Positions 18,594-28,006 of a stretch of 64,000 nt of DNA are shown piece by piece. Source of the stretch: Rhodococcus sp. BP22 (lineage in GTDB: Bacteria; Actinomycetota; Actinomycetes; Mycobacteriales; Mycobacteriaceae); NCBI RefSeq assembly GCF_014281965.1, contig NZ_JACFTB010000007.1, positions 62,001 through 126,000 of the forward strand, read 5' to 3'. The notes under the pieces were generated by a model. That model saw nothing but the letters and a program-made list of their open reading frames with translations, was not told the origin of the DNA and did no database searches. How positions within the stretch are numbered: the first letter of the stretch is position 1; the number at the start of each line of letters is the position of its first letter. The position numbers and the translations under genes were made by a program.

Positions 18594-20105
18594 ATGGCAC
18601 ACGCCATCGAACCCGTCGACGAGGGCGATGCCACCGTCGCGTACGCCGACCCCACGGCCGCGGGACCGAGTGACGCCCCGAGCGACCTCGTCATGCGCGA
18701 TGCGCTCGAGCTCAGTGGCATGATCAAGCGCCGCGAGGTGTCGTGTGTCGAAACCATGACCACCTACCTCGACCACATCGAATTGCACAACGGAACTGTC
18801 AACGCGATCATCGCGTTGCGGGACCGCGAGGAGCTGCTCGACGAGGCGAGGGTGCGTGACCGTCAACTGGCGGACGGGCACTACCTCGGGTGGATGCACG
18901 GGTTTCCGCATGCGGTCAAGGACCTTTCGGCGGTCGAGGGTTTGCCGTTCACCTCCGGGTCACCCATTTTCGCGGACCGAGTTGCCGACAACGACGACCT
19001 GTTCGTCAAGCGGATCAAGTCGGCGGGGGCAATCATCGTCGGCAAGACCAATACACCCGAGTTCGGATTCGGCTCGCAAACGTACAACCCGGTATGGGGT
19101 ACGACCGTGTCGCCGTACGACACCTCGCGTACTGCCGGTGGCAGTAGCGGTGGAGCGGCCGCATCGTTGGCGCTTCGTATGCTGCCCGTGGCCGATGGCA
19201 CCGACTACATGGGTTCCTTGCGCAATCCCGCCGCCTTCAACAATGTCGTCGGCTTCCGTCCGTCCTGGGGACGAATTCCAGAGTCCGGCTTCATCGCTCA
19301 GGGTGCAGTTTCGGGACCGATGGGACGATCCGTCGCCGATGTCGCACACCTCCTTTCCACGATGGCGGGACCGGATGCCAACGCTCCGTTGGGAATCGAC
19401 GAGGATCCCGAGATCTTCACTCGTAGTCTCGAACGCAACTTCCGTGGGGCGCGCATTGCATGGGTCGGAGACTGGAACGGCTACCTGGCGACCGAGCCCG
19501 GTGTCCTCGACATCTGCGAATCCTCGTTCGAGCCGTTCCGGCAGATCGGCTGCACGGTGGAGAGCGCCCTGCCGGACTACAAGCCGGAGGACATCTGGGA
19601 GTTGTTTCTGAAGTGGCGGTGGTGGGCGCAGCTCGGAATGGTCGATCTGTACGACGACCCACGGACTCGTGCCCTGATGAAGCCCGAGATGCTGTGGGAA
19701 ATGGAGAACGCCGTCACCCTCTCTGCATTGGACGTCACGAAGGCGGCGGCGGCTCGCAACAGCTGGCAGACGTCGTTGACGAAAATGTTCGAAACGTACG
19801 ACTTCATTCTTGCGCCGAGCGCACAGGTATTTCCGTTCGACAAGGACACGCATTGGCCGGAGAGCATCGCCGGACGCCCGATGGATACCTACCACCGGTG
19901 GATGGAGACCGTCGTTCCGTGGACGATGACCGGCGTTCCCGTCGCCGCGATGCCGGTCGGGTTCGATCCGCGTGGCCTTCCGATGGGAGTCCAGATCATC
20001 GGACGCCATGGCGCTGACCGGGCGGTCTTGCAGCTCGCCTATGCCTACGAACAGGCAACTCAGTGGGTCCGGAGCGTCCTTCCTCCCGCGCTTCGGGCGA
20101 ACTGA
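18594..20105 (+). CDS. Amidase-signature hydrolase 1
   Basis: A 503-residue amidase-signature enzyme with the Ser-cisSer-Lys triad visible: Lys109 in AVKDLS, cis-Ser in AGGSSGGAAAS (184/185), and nucleophile Ser208 in GTDYMGSLRNPA. Such enzymes hydrolyse linear amides or ureido groups. It follows the barbiturase gene directly, so it is one of two candidates for ureidomalonase, which would release malonate and urea. The usual GTDxGGS before the nucleophile is changed to GTDYMGS, a small departure from consensus. ATG 18594 has a GAAAGGA ribosome site. An allophanate hydrolase role is less likely because no urea carboxylase is seen. Confidence 0.85.
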   Translation: MAHAIEPVDEGDATVAYADPTAAGPSDAPSDLVMRDALELSGMIKRREVSCVETMTTYLDHIELHNGTVNAIIALRDREELLDEARVRDRQLADGHYLGWMHGFPHAVKDLSAVEGLPFTSGSPIFADRVADNDDLFVKRIKSAGAIIVGKTNTPEFGFGSQTYNPVWGTTVSPYDTSRTAGGSSGGAAASLALRMLPVADGTDYMGSLRNPAAFNNVVGFRPSWGRIPESGFIAQGAVSGPMGRSVADVAHLLSTMAGPDANAPLGIDEDPEIFTRSLERNFRGARIAWVGDWNGYLATEPGVLDICESSFEPFRQIGCTVESALPDYKPEDIWELFLKWRWWAQLGMVDLYDDPRTRALMKPEMLWEMENAVTLSALDVTKAAAARNSWQTSLTKMFETYDFILAPSAQVFPFDKDTHWPESIAGRPMDTYHRWMETVVPWTMTGVPVAAMPVGFDPRGLPMGVQIIGRHGADRAVLQLAYAYEQATQWVRSVLPPALRAN

Positions 20106-20134
20106 CCCCCACTGCTGGCCTAACGGCGGACAGG

Positions 20135-20146
20135 TAAAGTCGAACA
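20135..20146 (+). promoter_or_regulatory. Probable leaderless promoter of the first pucR-type gene
   Basis: A -10-like TAAAGT (20135-20140) lies 6 bases before the ATG at 20147 and no Shine-Dalgarno is present, matching the leaderless pattern seen at the zinc genes. No convincing -35 is visible. Confidence 0.4.
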
Positions 20147-21865
20147 ATGAAAGAAACTGTCGGCGATCTCACTCCGCGGACACGGGCTTTGTCGACTCCG
20201 GCAAGCTACGCGTTGACGGTGGAAGAACTTCTTGCGCTTCCCAGCCTGACCGGCTCGCAGTTGATCGCGGGCAAGGGCGGTCTCGAGAAGGTCGTTCGAC
20301 GGGTCAACGTCATCGAGGTGCCGGACATCCTGCCGTGGGTCAAGCCGAACGAACTGTTGGTCACCACCGGCTTTCCCCTGCGACACGCGGACTCCGGTCG
20401 CCCGTTCGACGCTCATTCGCTGGTCGAACTCGTCGAAGGTCTCGCCGAACGCGGCGCCGCGGCGCTCGGTGTCAAGGAGGGCAGATACTTCGGCGACGTC
20501 CCCGCAGCGATGATCGACGCGGCCGATCGACTCGACTTTCCGCTGTTCCTCATCCCCCGAGACATCGGCTTCGACGAGGTGATGTCCGAGGTCTACACCC
20601 ACCTGGTCGACAGCCAGGCATGGGCACTCGACGTCGCCGACCGCATGCACCGCGCATTGACCACGATCGTCCTCGAAGGTGGTGATCTTCCCCAGATCGC
20701 CGACGAAGTGGCGACGCTGTTCGAGGCTGCTGTCGTCATCTGCTCCCCCGACGGACGAGTGCAGGCGACAGCGGGAGCGAGCGCAGATCTCGAAGCCCTC
20801 GAGAAGTTGCCGTTGTTCGATCCCTCGGGCCGCTTACATACCGAACGTCTCCACGAGGGTCTTCAACCGGCACCCGGAATGGCGTCCGGTCAGATCGCGG
20901 TGGCACCGATCAATGCCGGCGGCACCGACCACGGCCTCATCGTTGCCGTTGCACGGGCAGGTGGTCTCGGACCGGTGACGATACAGGCGCTCGAGCGTGC
21001 TGCGACCGTCGTTGCGTTGGCAGTGACGAAGAAGCTCGCGGTGTCCGCGGTGGAATCGAAGTTTCGCGGTGACTTCCTGCGCGATGTCCTCAACGGTGCA
21101 GCCGAGCCCACCGATCAGATCATCGAGTACTGCTCCCAGCTCGATTGGGATGTGAACCGAAGCATGGTCGTCATCGTGGCGCAGCTCGACCAGGTAGCCG
21201 AAGCGAGTGCAGGACAATCGGTTCAACCACCCGTCGTCGGGCGGATGCCACACGAGCGGCTCACCGCTGCGTGGCAACAGGTCGTGCGCCGCCGCGACCG
21301 GTTCGCTCCGGTCGTCGGATTCAGCCACGAAGTGGTGACGCTGATGCCGGCAGGGCAAGGGGATGCGCGCACAGTCGTCGAGGACCTGATCGCATCCGTC
21401 GCGGGCGACAGTGGTGGCGGCAGAAATTCGTTCGGAACCGGAGTCAGTCGCGTCATCGACTCCGTGGCCGACATTCCGCGTGCCTACGATCAAGCGCGCA
21501 AAGCTGTCATGGTCGGCCGCCGCATGAACGGTGCGGGTTCGGTGGCACATTTCGACAGCCTCGGGGTGCACCGGCTGCTGTCCCTGGTCGATGACGGCGA
21601 CGAGCTGCAGGCCTTCGCGACGGAGGTGCTCGGTTCACTGGCGGGAGAGGATGCCGACGCAGTCGATCTGCGGCAGACCCTGCAGGCGTTGCTGGATACG
21701 AATTGCAACGTCGCCGAAACAGCGCGGGTCCTGCATTTCCACTACAACACGCTGCGCTACCGAATCGGAAAATTGGAAAGCATCCTCGGTCATTTCACGA
21801 CGGACCCGATCCTGCGTTTGGATGTCGCCTTGGCGCTGCGGGTAGTGGAGATGAAGGGCTTGTGA
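20147..21865 (+). CDS. PucR-family transcriptional regulator 1
   Basis: A 572-residue regulator: an N-terminal PucR purine-catabolism sensing domain (TVEELLALPSLTGSQLIAG, VIEVPDILPWVKPNELLVTTG), a central GAF/GGDEF-like linker, and a C-terminal PucR HTH at about 515-545 (NVAETARVLHFHYNTLRYR). Family members activate nucleobase or amide catabolic genes when they sense an intermediate. It lies between the two amidase genes in the same orientation, so it is likely the local activator. Its HTH is close to that of the regulator at 24656-26308, suggesting that they recognise related sites. Confidence 0.88.
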   Translation: MKETVGDLTPRTRALSTPASYALTVEELLALPSLTGSQLIAGKGGLEKVVRRVNVIEVPDILPWVKPNELLVTTGFPLRHADSGRPFDAHSLVELVEGLAERGAAALGVKEGRYFGDVPAAMIDAADRLDFPLFLIPRDIGFDEVMSEVYTHLVDSQAWALDVADRMHRALTTIVLEGGDLPQIADEVATLFEAAVVICSPDGRVQATAGASADLEALEKLPLFDPSGRLHTERLHEGLQPAPGMASGQIAVAPINAGGTDHGLIVAVARAGGLGPVTIQALERAATVVALAVTKKLAVSAVESKFRGDFLRDVLNGAAEPTDQIIEYCSQLDWDVNRSMVVIVAQLDQVAEASAGQSVQPPVVGRMPHERLTAAWQQVVRRRDRFAPVVGFSHEVVTLMPAGQGDARTVVEDLIASVAGDSGGGRNSFGTGVSRVIDSVADIPRAYDQARKAVMVGRRMNGAGSVAHFDSLGVHRLLSLVDDGDELQAFATEVLGSLAGEDADAVDLRQTLQALLDTNCNVAETARVLHFHYNTLRYRIGKLESILGHFTTDPILRLDVALALRVVEMKGL

Positions 21866-21912
21866 CGCGGTGATGTTTGTCGAGTCCACCGAGCAACTGA
21901 GGAGTTTGTCCT

Positions 21913-23307
21913 GTGTTACAAGGTAATTCGATCGGTGCCGATGCCCACTCGGTCGCCGAGGCCGTGTCTTCTCGCTCGATGTCCGCCCGCCAAGTGATCG
22001 AGCAGCACCTAGCTCACATCGATCGAGCGAACCCACGACTCAACGCGATCGTCACGGTAGCCGCCGAGTCCGCGAGAGAGGCTGCGGACGAGATCGATGT
22101 GCGCCTGGCACGCGGTGAATCCGTCGGAGCTCTGGCCGGAGTCCCGTTCACCGTCAAGGATTTGATCGCCACGGCCGGAGTCAGAACAACAGCAGGCTCG
22201 ACGGTATTGGCGGACAACGTACCTCGCGTCGACGCACCGGCAGTCGCCCGGATGCGAGCCGAAGGCGCGATACTGATCGGGAAGACCAACACTCCGGAGT
22301 TCGGTGCCAGCGGACTCACCCACAACGACCTCTTCGGATACACCTTGAATCCGTTGTCGCCAGACGGAATCGACCGCTCCCCCGGCGGGTCCAGTGGTGG
22401 TGAAGCGTCGGCGATCGCCTCGGGCATGAGCGTTGTCGGGCTCGGCACCGATTTCGGCGGCTCGGTCCGATGGCCCGCGCACTGCACGGGCCTGTGTTCG
22501 GTACGGCCGACGGGTGGCCGCATCTCCCCCGACGGCCAGTATCCCGGTGTCATGTTCGATGAGCGAGTGCTGACGAACGCAGCCACCATGCACGGCAGCG
22601 TGCAAACGATCGGGCCGATGGCGAGAAATCTGGACGATCTGGCTTTGATGCTGCGCGTGACGTCCTCGCCCGAATATCGATGGGTGGATCCGGCGGGCGT
22701 GCGTCTCGACGAGCTCGACGTGCGTTGGGCCGCAGGCGAAGGCACCGTCCCGGTATCGGCGGAGATTGTTGCTGCGGTGACGGAATCGGCGGAGCGGTTG
22801 GCACCGTCGGTGAACTCGATGCAGCCCTACTCGGGCACGGCATTGCGGAAGGCGAACGATCTGTTCACACGAATGCGCGCCGCCGAAACCCAAACCGACA
22901 TCCTGCAGTACGGGCCTGCCACTGGATTCGGCGAGAACATTCGAGAAATTCTTGCAGCTGTCCGGCCCACCCCCCGCACCGACGCCGAGTCGCTGTGGGC
23001 GGAGCGCAGTGTCCTGCGGCACGAACTTCTGTCCACGATGGGCGATGTACTGATTCTTCCCGTCGCCTCGATCGTGGCACCGCCCATCGGTGAGACGCGG
23101 TTCGACGTCGACGGCACTGTGCTGTCGTGGTCCGAAGCACTGGCCAGCAGTCGCGCGATCAGCATTCTGGGCGTGCCGTCGGTGGTCGTTCCAGTTGCGA
23201 CCTCTGCATGCGGGCTTCCCATCGGTGTGCAGATCGTGGCCCGGCCATGGCAGGAACACAACGCTCTCGCTGCGGCCGCGCTGTGCATGCGTAAGCCTCC
23301 GCACTAA
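21913..23307 (+). CDS. Amidase-signature hydrolase 2
   Basis: A 464-residue amidase-signature enzyme with a full consensus triad: Lys82 in TVKDLIA, cis-Ser in SPGGSSGGE (160/161), and nucleophile Ser184 in GTDFGGSVRWPA. The GTG at 21913 has an AGGAG ribosome site 8 bases upstream. It is distinct from amidase 1 and matches the usual active-site motif better. It lies between the first regulator and xdhC, inside the putative pyrimidine cluster, so either amidase may be the ureidomalonase while the other processes a methylated or related ureido acid. Gatysub A-type transamidase function is unlikely because no gatB or gatC is near. Confidence 0.85.
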   Translation: MLQGNSIGADAHSVAEAVSSRSMSARQVIEQHLAHIDRANPRLNAIVTVAAESAREAADEIDVRLARGESVGALAGVPFTVKDLIATAGVRTTAGSTVLADNVPRVDAPAVARMRAEGAILIGKTNTPEFGASGLTHNDLFGYTLNPLSPDGIDRSPGGSSGGEASAIASGMSVVGLGTDFGGSVRWPAHCTGLCSVRPTGGRISPDGQYPGVMFDERVLTNAATMHGSVQTIGPMARNLDDLALMLRVTSSPEYRWVDPAGVRLDELDVRWAAGEGTVPVSAEIVAAVTESAERLAPSVNSMQPYSGTALRKANDLFTRMRAAETQTDILQYGPATGFGENIREILAAVRPTPRTDAESLWAERSVLRHELLSTMGDVLILPVASIVAPPIGETRFDVDGTVLSWSEALASSRAISILGVPSVVVPVATSACGLPIGVQIVARPWQEHNALAAAALCMRKPPH

Positions 23308-23456
23308 CACCACCCTCGGCACCGGGCGGATCCTGCCGCGATGGCGAGTTCCGACAATCACTTCGACACTATTTGGGCGAACTCTGTCGCTGGTAACCGG
23401 ACGCCCGGACGATAACGTGATCACCATCACTTCACTCCCGAAAGGAGAGCGACAAC

Positions 23457-24629
23457 ATGCGGGATCTCCTCGACGATCTGGCCCCTTGGCTCGAACGCCA
23501 CGAGCCGTTCGCTCTCGCGACGGTTGTGCGCACCTGGCAGTCCTCCCCCAGACCAGCGGGCGCTGCGATGGCCGTCTCGAAGTCCGGCGACGTCGTCGGC
23601 AGTGTGTCCGGCGGCTGCATCGAAGGCGCGTTGTACGAACTCGCCCAGGAAGTGCTGGCCGATGGACTCGCCAGAACCGAGACCTACTACGTCGCCGACG
23701 ACGACGCGATCGGCGTCGGCCTGACCTGTGGCGGCACCATCGAAGTATTTCTCCGGCTGATCGGCGGACACGCGTGTGCCGAGTTCGCCGAAGTGGCGCG
23801 ATTGATCGCCGAGGGTACGTCCGTGGCGGTGCTCACCGACCTTCATGTCGGTGAGCCGACTCGGCATGCCGTGGTCAGCGAGGACCGCACCTGGGACGAA
23901 TGTGCCGGACCGGGCCTCGCCGAGGCTCTCGACGGTGACGAGTCGTTCATGCACAAAGTCCGTGACCTCGTGCAGACAGGCGAGTCCGGGCTCGCAGTCC
24001 TCACTCATGGCGAGAGCGAACAGGATCGCCCGCTCGAGGTAATGGTCGAGCTCTTCGGACCACCCCCACGGATGTACATCTTCGGAGCGATCGACTTCGC
24101 CGCGGCGATGTGTCGACTCGGGAAGTTCGCCGGCTTCTACGTCACGGTCATCGACGCCCGCGCAGTGTTCGCGACGCGCACGAGGTTCCCGGATGCCGAC
24201 GAAGTCGTGGTCGCGTGGCCGCACACGTTCCTCGAAACCGCTCCCGTGGACGAGCGCACCGTGATCACCGTGTTGACCCACGACGAAAAGTTCGACATCC
24301 CGCTGCTCGAACATGCGCTGCGAACCACTGCGGTCTACATCGGCGCACTCGGAAGCCGTGCCACACACGACCGCCGCGTCGACCTTCTCCGTGGCCGGGG
24401 AGTGACCGAGGCCGAGTTGAATCGGCTGCACTCGCCCATCGGACTCGATCTCGGTGCCCGCAACCCTGCCGAAACCGCAGTGTCGATCATGGCGGAGGTC
24501 CTCAAGACCTCTCGCAACGCCACCGGCCTCGAACTGCGTACGCTTCACGGACCGATTCATCGCGAACGCAACTCACTGTCGGCATCGGTGGACGAGCGTG
24601 CAGACCTCGGATCGAGCGCACGTTGCTGA
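23457..24629 (+). CDS. XdhC/CoxI-family molybdenum-hydroxylase maturation factor
   Basis: A 390-residue two-domain XdhC/CoxI protein. These bind molybdenum cofactor, support its sulfuration and insert it into xanthine-dehydrogenase-type enzymes. The N-terminal part shows TVVRTWQSSPRPAGA and GSVSGGCIEG; the C-terminal Rossmann-like part shows RMYIFGAIDFAAA, VIDARAVFATRTRFP, YIGALGSRATHDRR and PIGLDLGARNPAETAVSI, all typical. ATG 23457 has a GAAAGGAG site upstream. It implies that the Mo hydroxylase encoded at 28007-32066 needs a sulfurated cofactor and that both belong to one pathway. Confidence 0.9.
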   Translation: MRDLLDDLAPWLERHEPFALATVVRTWQSSPRPAGAAMAVSKSGDVVGSVSGGCIEGALYELAQEVLADGLARTETYYVADDDAIGVGLTCGGTIEVFLRLIGGHACAEFAEVARLIAEGTSVAVLTDLHVGEPTRHAVVSEDRTWDECAGPGLAEALDGDESFMHKVRDLVQTGESGLAVLTHGESEQDRPLEVMVELFGPPPRMYIFGAIDFAAAMCRLGKFAGFYVTVIDARAVFATRTRFPDADEVVVAWPHTFLETAPVDERTVITVLTHDEKFDIPLLEHALRTTAVYIGALGSRATHDRRVDLLRGRGVTEAELNRLHSPIGLDLGARNPAETAVSIMAEVLKTSRNATGLELRTLHGPIHRERNSLSASVDERADLGSSARC

Positions 24630-24655
24630 CCCGCTCTACCGCTATCGCTGCCCGG

Positions 24656-26308
24656 GTGACCGACGGCGGAGCCGAGAGTACGACGGTGGAGAGCATTCTC
24701 GACACGGACTTTCTGTCCGAAGGTGTGGTCCTCGCCGGGCGCGAGGGCCTCGGCCGGATCGTCGATCGCCTCACCCTCATCGAGAACCCCGAAAGCATCC
24801 GGTTCTGGATCGGTGCGCAAGACCTGGTTCTCACAACGGGATTCGCGCTCGCTCAGTCCACCGAGCCGCTTTCTTCGTTCGTGTCGGCCGCACATTCTGC
24901 CGGGGTCGCCGGCATCGTCATTCACTTCGACGAAGACATCACCACGATCGACGACGACACCCGCGCCGTTGCCGATGAACTGGAATTGCCGTTGATCGCA
25001 GTGTCGGAATCGTTCGCACTCGATCACGTACTGGCGCGAGGCGTGCGCGATCGGGCGAAGCAGCAGGTGCGAGCGATGTACCGGTCGGAGCGGTTGCGAA
25101 AACTGTTGGTGGCGAGGATGGTTGCCGGAGGCGGCGTGGCCGAGCTGGCGTCGGCGGCGGCCGCGGAGCTCGATGTCGCGGTCTTGATGACCACATCGGA
25201 CGGAAGAAGATTGGCGACGGCCGGCGCCGACGAGGAGGAAGTTCGGGCGCTCTGCCGCAGCTCGGCGCTCGATGCCACCGGAAGGTTGAAGACAGATTCG
25301 ACCGACGGCGGCCTGGGGTTGCGCACCACGGACGAGGGTGCGATCGCGGTGTGCGCGATCTCGGCGAACAGCATCGACCACGGACGGGTCGCCGCCTTCA
25401 GTCGACATCGAACGCTCTCGACGCAGGATCTGCACGTGGTGGATGCGGCGGCCGCAGTGTTCGCGCTCGCCGTGACCCGCGACCTTGCGCTGTCGAAGAT
25501 AGAAGAAAAGCACCGCGCCAATTTCTTACGTGACCTCCTGCTGGGCAGGGGTGGGGAACATCCACACGCGGTGGCGCACGCGCAACGCTTCGGCTGGAAC
25601 ATCGGCAGACCGGTCGTCGTGGTCGTCATCGAACCCACCCCTGGAGTCGATGCCACGCGGCAAGCACCCGACCGCATGCCGCTCGTCGACCGGCAGATGA
25701 TGGCGTTCTCGGGTGCGCTGGCGCAGCGGGACCCGCACGCTGCCATTGCAGCCCTCGGTACCGAAACCGTCATCATGATGGGGGCCGGGCCGAACACGGT
25801 GAACGCGATCCGCGACATCATCGACAGTGTGCGCGGCGACGGCGGAGGCGGCCGACAGCCATTCGCCGTCGGTATCTCACGCCCCTGCACTTCAGTGGAG
25901 GACATTCCGGGGATTTACGGTCAAGCCCGAACCGCACTGAAAGTAGGCCGCCAGATATACGGGACCTGGGCTGTCACCACATTCGACGATCTGGGCGTAT
26001 TTCGTCTACTCAGCTTGGTCGAGAACGACGATGAACTCACGTCGTTCACCAAAGAAACTCTGCACGAACTGACTGAGCAGACAGTGGAAGCTCGAGATAT
26101 GCGAAAGACACTCGAAATGTTGCTCGCCACCAATATCAATATTGCCGAAACTGCCCGAAATCTACACTTCCACTACAACACTCTTAGATATCGCGTCGTC
26201 AAGTTGGAGAAAATACTCGGCCCTTTCACCGAACGCCCTGATTTACGTTTGGACCTGTCTTTGGCTCTCAAAATAATGGCCATGCGCGGTATCGATCACT
26301 ACATGTGA
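24656..26308 (+). CDS. PucR-family transcriptional regulator 2
   Basis: About 550 residues with the same layout as regulator 1: an N-terminal PucR sensing domain (DFLSEGVVLAGREGLGRIV, FWIGAQDLVLTTGFALA), a linker, and a C-terminal HTH (NIAETARNLHFHYNTLRYR). The frame is open far upstream (to 24110), but that stretch is antisense-free shadow of xdhC. GTG 24656 is chosen as the first clear start after the xdhC stop; TTG 24623, overlapping that stop, is possible. It stands just before the nucleobase permease and a perfect 20-bp palindrome that may be its operator. The last third is relatively AT-rich. Confidence 0.85.
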   Translation: MTDGGAESTTVESILDTDFLSEGVVLAGREGLGRIVDRLTLIENPESIRFWIGAQDLVLTTGFALAQSTEPLSSFVSAAHSAGVAGIVIHFDEDITTIDDDTRAVADELELPLIAVSESFALDHVLARGVRDRAKQQVRAMYRSERLRKLLVARMVAGGGVAELASAAAAELDVAVLMTTSDGRRLATAGADEEEVRALCRSSALDATGRLKTDSTDGGLGLRTTDEGAIAVCAISANSIDHGRVAAFSRHRTLSTQDLHVVDAAAAVFALAVTRDLALSKIEEKHRANFLRDLLLGRGGEHPHAVAHAQRFGWNIGRPVVVVVIEPTPGVDATRQAPDRMPLVDRQMMAFSGALAQRDPHAAIAALGTETVIMMGAGPNTVNAIRDIIDSVRGDGGGGRQPFAVGISRPCTSVEDIPGIYGQARTALKVGRQIYGTWAVTTFDDLGVFRLLSLVENDDELTSFTKETLHELTEQTVEARDMRKTLEMLLATNINIAETARNLHFHYNTLRYRVVKLEKILGPFTERPDLRLDLSLALKIMAMRGIDHYM

Positions 26309-26376
26309 CGGTCATCCAATCGAAATATTGGCAGATTACGCTCATGGTCGTTCGAAAAGACCGCAATACCGTTCTC

Positions 26377-26396
26377 TTTCTATAGCGATATAGAAA
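26377..26396. promoter_or_regulatory. Perfect palindrome upstream of the nucleobase permease gene
   Basis: TTTCTATAGCGATATAGAAA is an 8-bp perfect inverted repeat around GCGA, 54 bp before the permease ATG. A half-site-like GATAGAAAG recurs at 26434-26442 beside the ribosome site. An AT-rich dyad in GC-rich DNA at this position fits an operator, most plausibly for one of the PucR regulators (inference). Confidence 0.55.
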
Positions 26397-26450
26397 TGCA
26401 CATCAATTCGTGAAACTGCTGCGTCTACAACGAGATAGAAAGGCTTCACA

Positions 26451-27926
26451 ATGCCGATCTGGAAGATTCACGGGGACGGAAAGAATATCCTTCCGGGCGA
26501 AGTCGTCGCACCGAACGAGCGGTTGAACTGGGGGCGCACTGTCAGCCTCGGAGGACAACACGTCGTCTCCATGTTCGGGGCAACTTTCGTCTTCCCGATC
26601 ATCATGGGCCTCAATCCCCAACTCGCCATTCTCATGTCGGGGTTCTGCACGATCTTCTTCCTGCTGGTCGTCAAGGGAAGGATCCCCAGCTACCTGGGAA
26701 CCTCGGCGGTCTTCGTCGGCGGTGTCGCCGCGATTCGAGCGCAGGGCGGAACGTCGGCGGAAGTCACCGGCGCCATCCTGGTGTCCGGGTTGGTGTTGGC
26801 GGTCATCGGTGTCGCCATTCACTTCATGGGCGGCGGAGTGGTGGTCAAGATCCTGCCCCCGGTCGTCACAGGCGCGGTAGTGATGTTGATCGGATTCAAC
26901 CTCGCACCGGTGGTAGCGAGTCTCTACTGGCCACAGGACCAGTGGGTCGCACTGATCGTGATGTTCGTCCTGATCGTCATGAGCGTTGCACTCCGGGGGT
27001 TCCTCGGACGCATCGCGATTCTGCTGTCGCTGATATTCGGATACGCACTGTCCTGGATTCTCGACCTCGCACTGGGACCGATCACCTCGTACGACGCCAC
27101 GGCCGACGCGGTGACCGAACACTTCCGTGTCAGCTGGGCAGGCGTCGAGTCCTCACAGTGGTTCGGCCTACCGCCGTTCTCCGATGAGGCCAACGGCATT
27201 GTCGGTATCCACGCACCCTCGTTCTCTCTGGCGTTCATCATCCTCGTGCTCCCGGGCGTCATCGCACTCATCGCGGAAAACGCCGGGCACGTCAAAGCCG
27301 TCGCCGAAATGACCGGCGACGACCTCGACCCACTGATGGGCCGCGCACTGGCCGCCGACGGTATCGCCACCGTCATGGCCAGCGCGGTCGGAGGCTCGCC
27401 CACGACCACCTACGCCGAAAACATCGGTGTCATGGCGGCAACCAAGGTGTATTCGACAGCTGCTTACACCGCGGCCGGCATCATTGCGATGATCCTGGGA
27501 TTCTCGCCGAAGTTCGGTGCCATCATTTCAGCAACACCGGGTGGTGTGTTGGGCGGAATCACCGTGGTTCTCTACGGGATGATCGGCCTGCTCGGCGCCA
27601 AGATCTGGAAGGAGAACGGTGTCGACTTCGGCAATCCATTGAACATGATGCCCGTCGCAGCCGGCCTGATTCTTGCCATCGGCGATACCGCCCTGGTCTT
27701 CACCGACTCGTTCTCCCTGACCGGGATCTCGCTGGGCACGATCGTCGTGATCGCCCTCTACCACCTGTGTGCACGCATCGCTCCCCAGCACATGAGGCCC
27801 GGATATGCCTCGGGCCCCGACGGCACCGGCCCTGACCAGCGCAAGCTCGGGGACACCATGGGACCACGACACACTAGAGATGTCGACGACAACGGAGAGG
27901 TCGACACCCTCGATCCGGTGCGATAG
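26451..27926 (+). CDS. NCS2-family uracil/xanthine-type permease
   Basis: A 491-residue polytopic nucleobase:cation symporter of the NCS2 (UraA/PbuX) family, with about 12-14 hydrophobic segments. The GLNPQLAILMSGFCTIFF and EMTGDDLDPLMGRALAADG regions and the diagnostic TTTYAENIGVMAATKVYS motif, close to UraA, favour uracil or a related pyrimidine over xanthine. The ATG at 26451 follows an AGAAAGG site. It lies upstream of the Mo-hydroxylase genes and would bring in the substrate of the pathway. The C-terminal tail is hydrophilic and Asp/Arg rich. Confidence 0.9.
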   Translation: MPIWKIHGDGKNILPGEVVAPNERLNWGRTVSLGGQHVVSMFGATFVFPIIMGLNPQLAILMSGFCTIFFLLVVKGRIPSYLGTSAVFVGGVAAIRAQGGTSAEVTGAILVSGLVLAVIGVAIHFMGGGVVVKILPPVVTGAVVMLIGFNLAPVVASLYWPQDQWVALIVMFVLIVMSVALRGFLGRIAILLSLIFGYALSWILDLALGPITSYDATADAVTEHFRVSWAGVESSQWFGLPPFSDEANGIVGIHAPSFSLAFIILVLPGVIALIAENAGHVKAVAEMTGDDLDPLMGRALAADGIATVMASAVGGSPTTTYAENIGVMAATKVYSTAAYTAAGIIAMILGFSPKFGAIISATPGGVLGGITVVLYGMIGLLGAKIWKENGVDFGNPLNMMPVAAGLILAIGDTALVFTDSFSLTGISLGTIVVIALYHLCARIAPQHMRPGYASGPDGTGPDQRKLGDTMGPRHTRDVDDNGEVDTLDPVR

Positions 27927-28006
27927 CTAGAGATTGCAACTTCACGCAGTGGCCTTTGTCACTTTTAGACGAGACACTTATCAGCACAGGCAGGCAGGAT
28001 CGGACT

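Noticed and set aside
24110..24655. Long in-frame upstream extension of the second PucR-type gene
   Set aside because: It overlaps the well-supported xdhC gene in another frame and its sequence is Arg/His-rich, typical of a shadow frame in GC-rich DNA.
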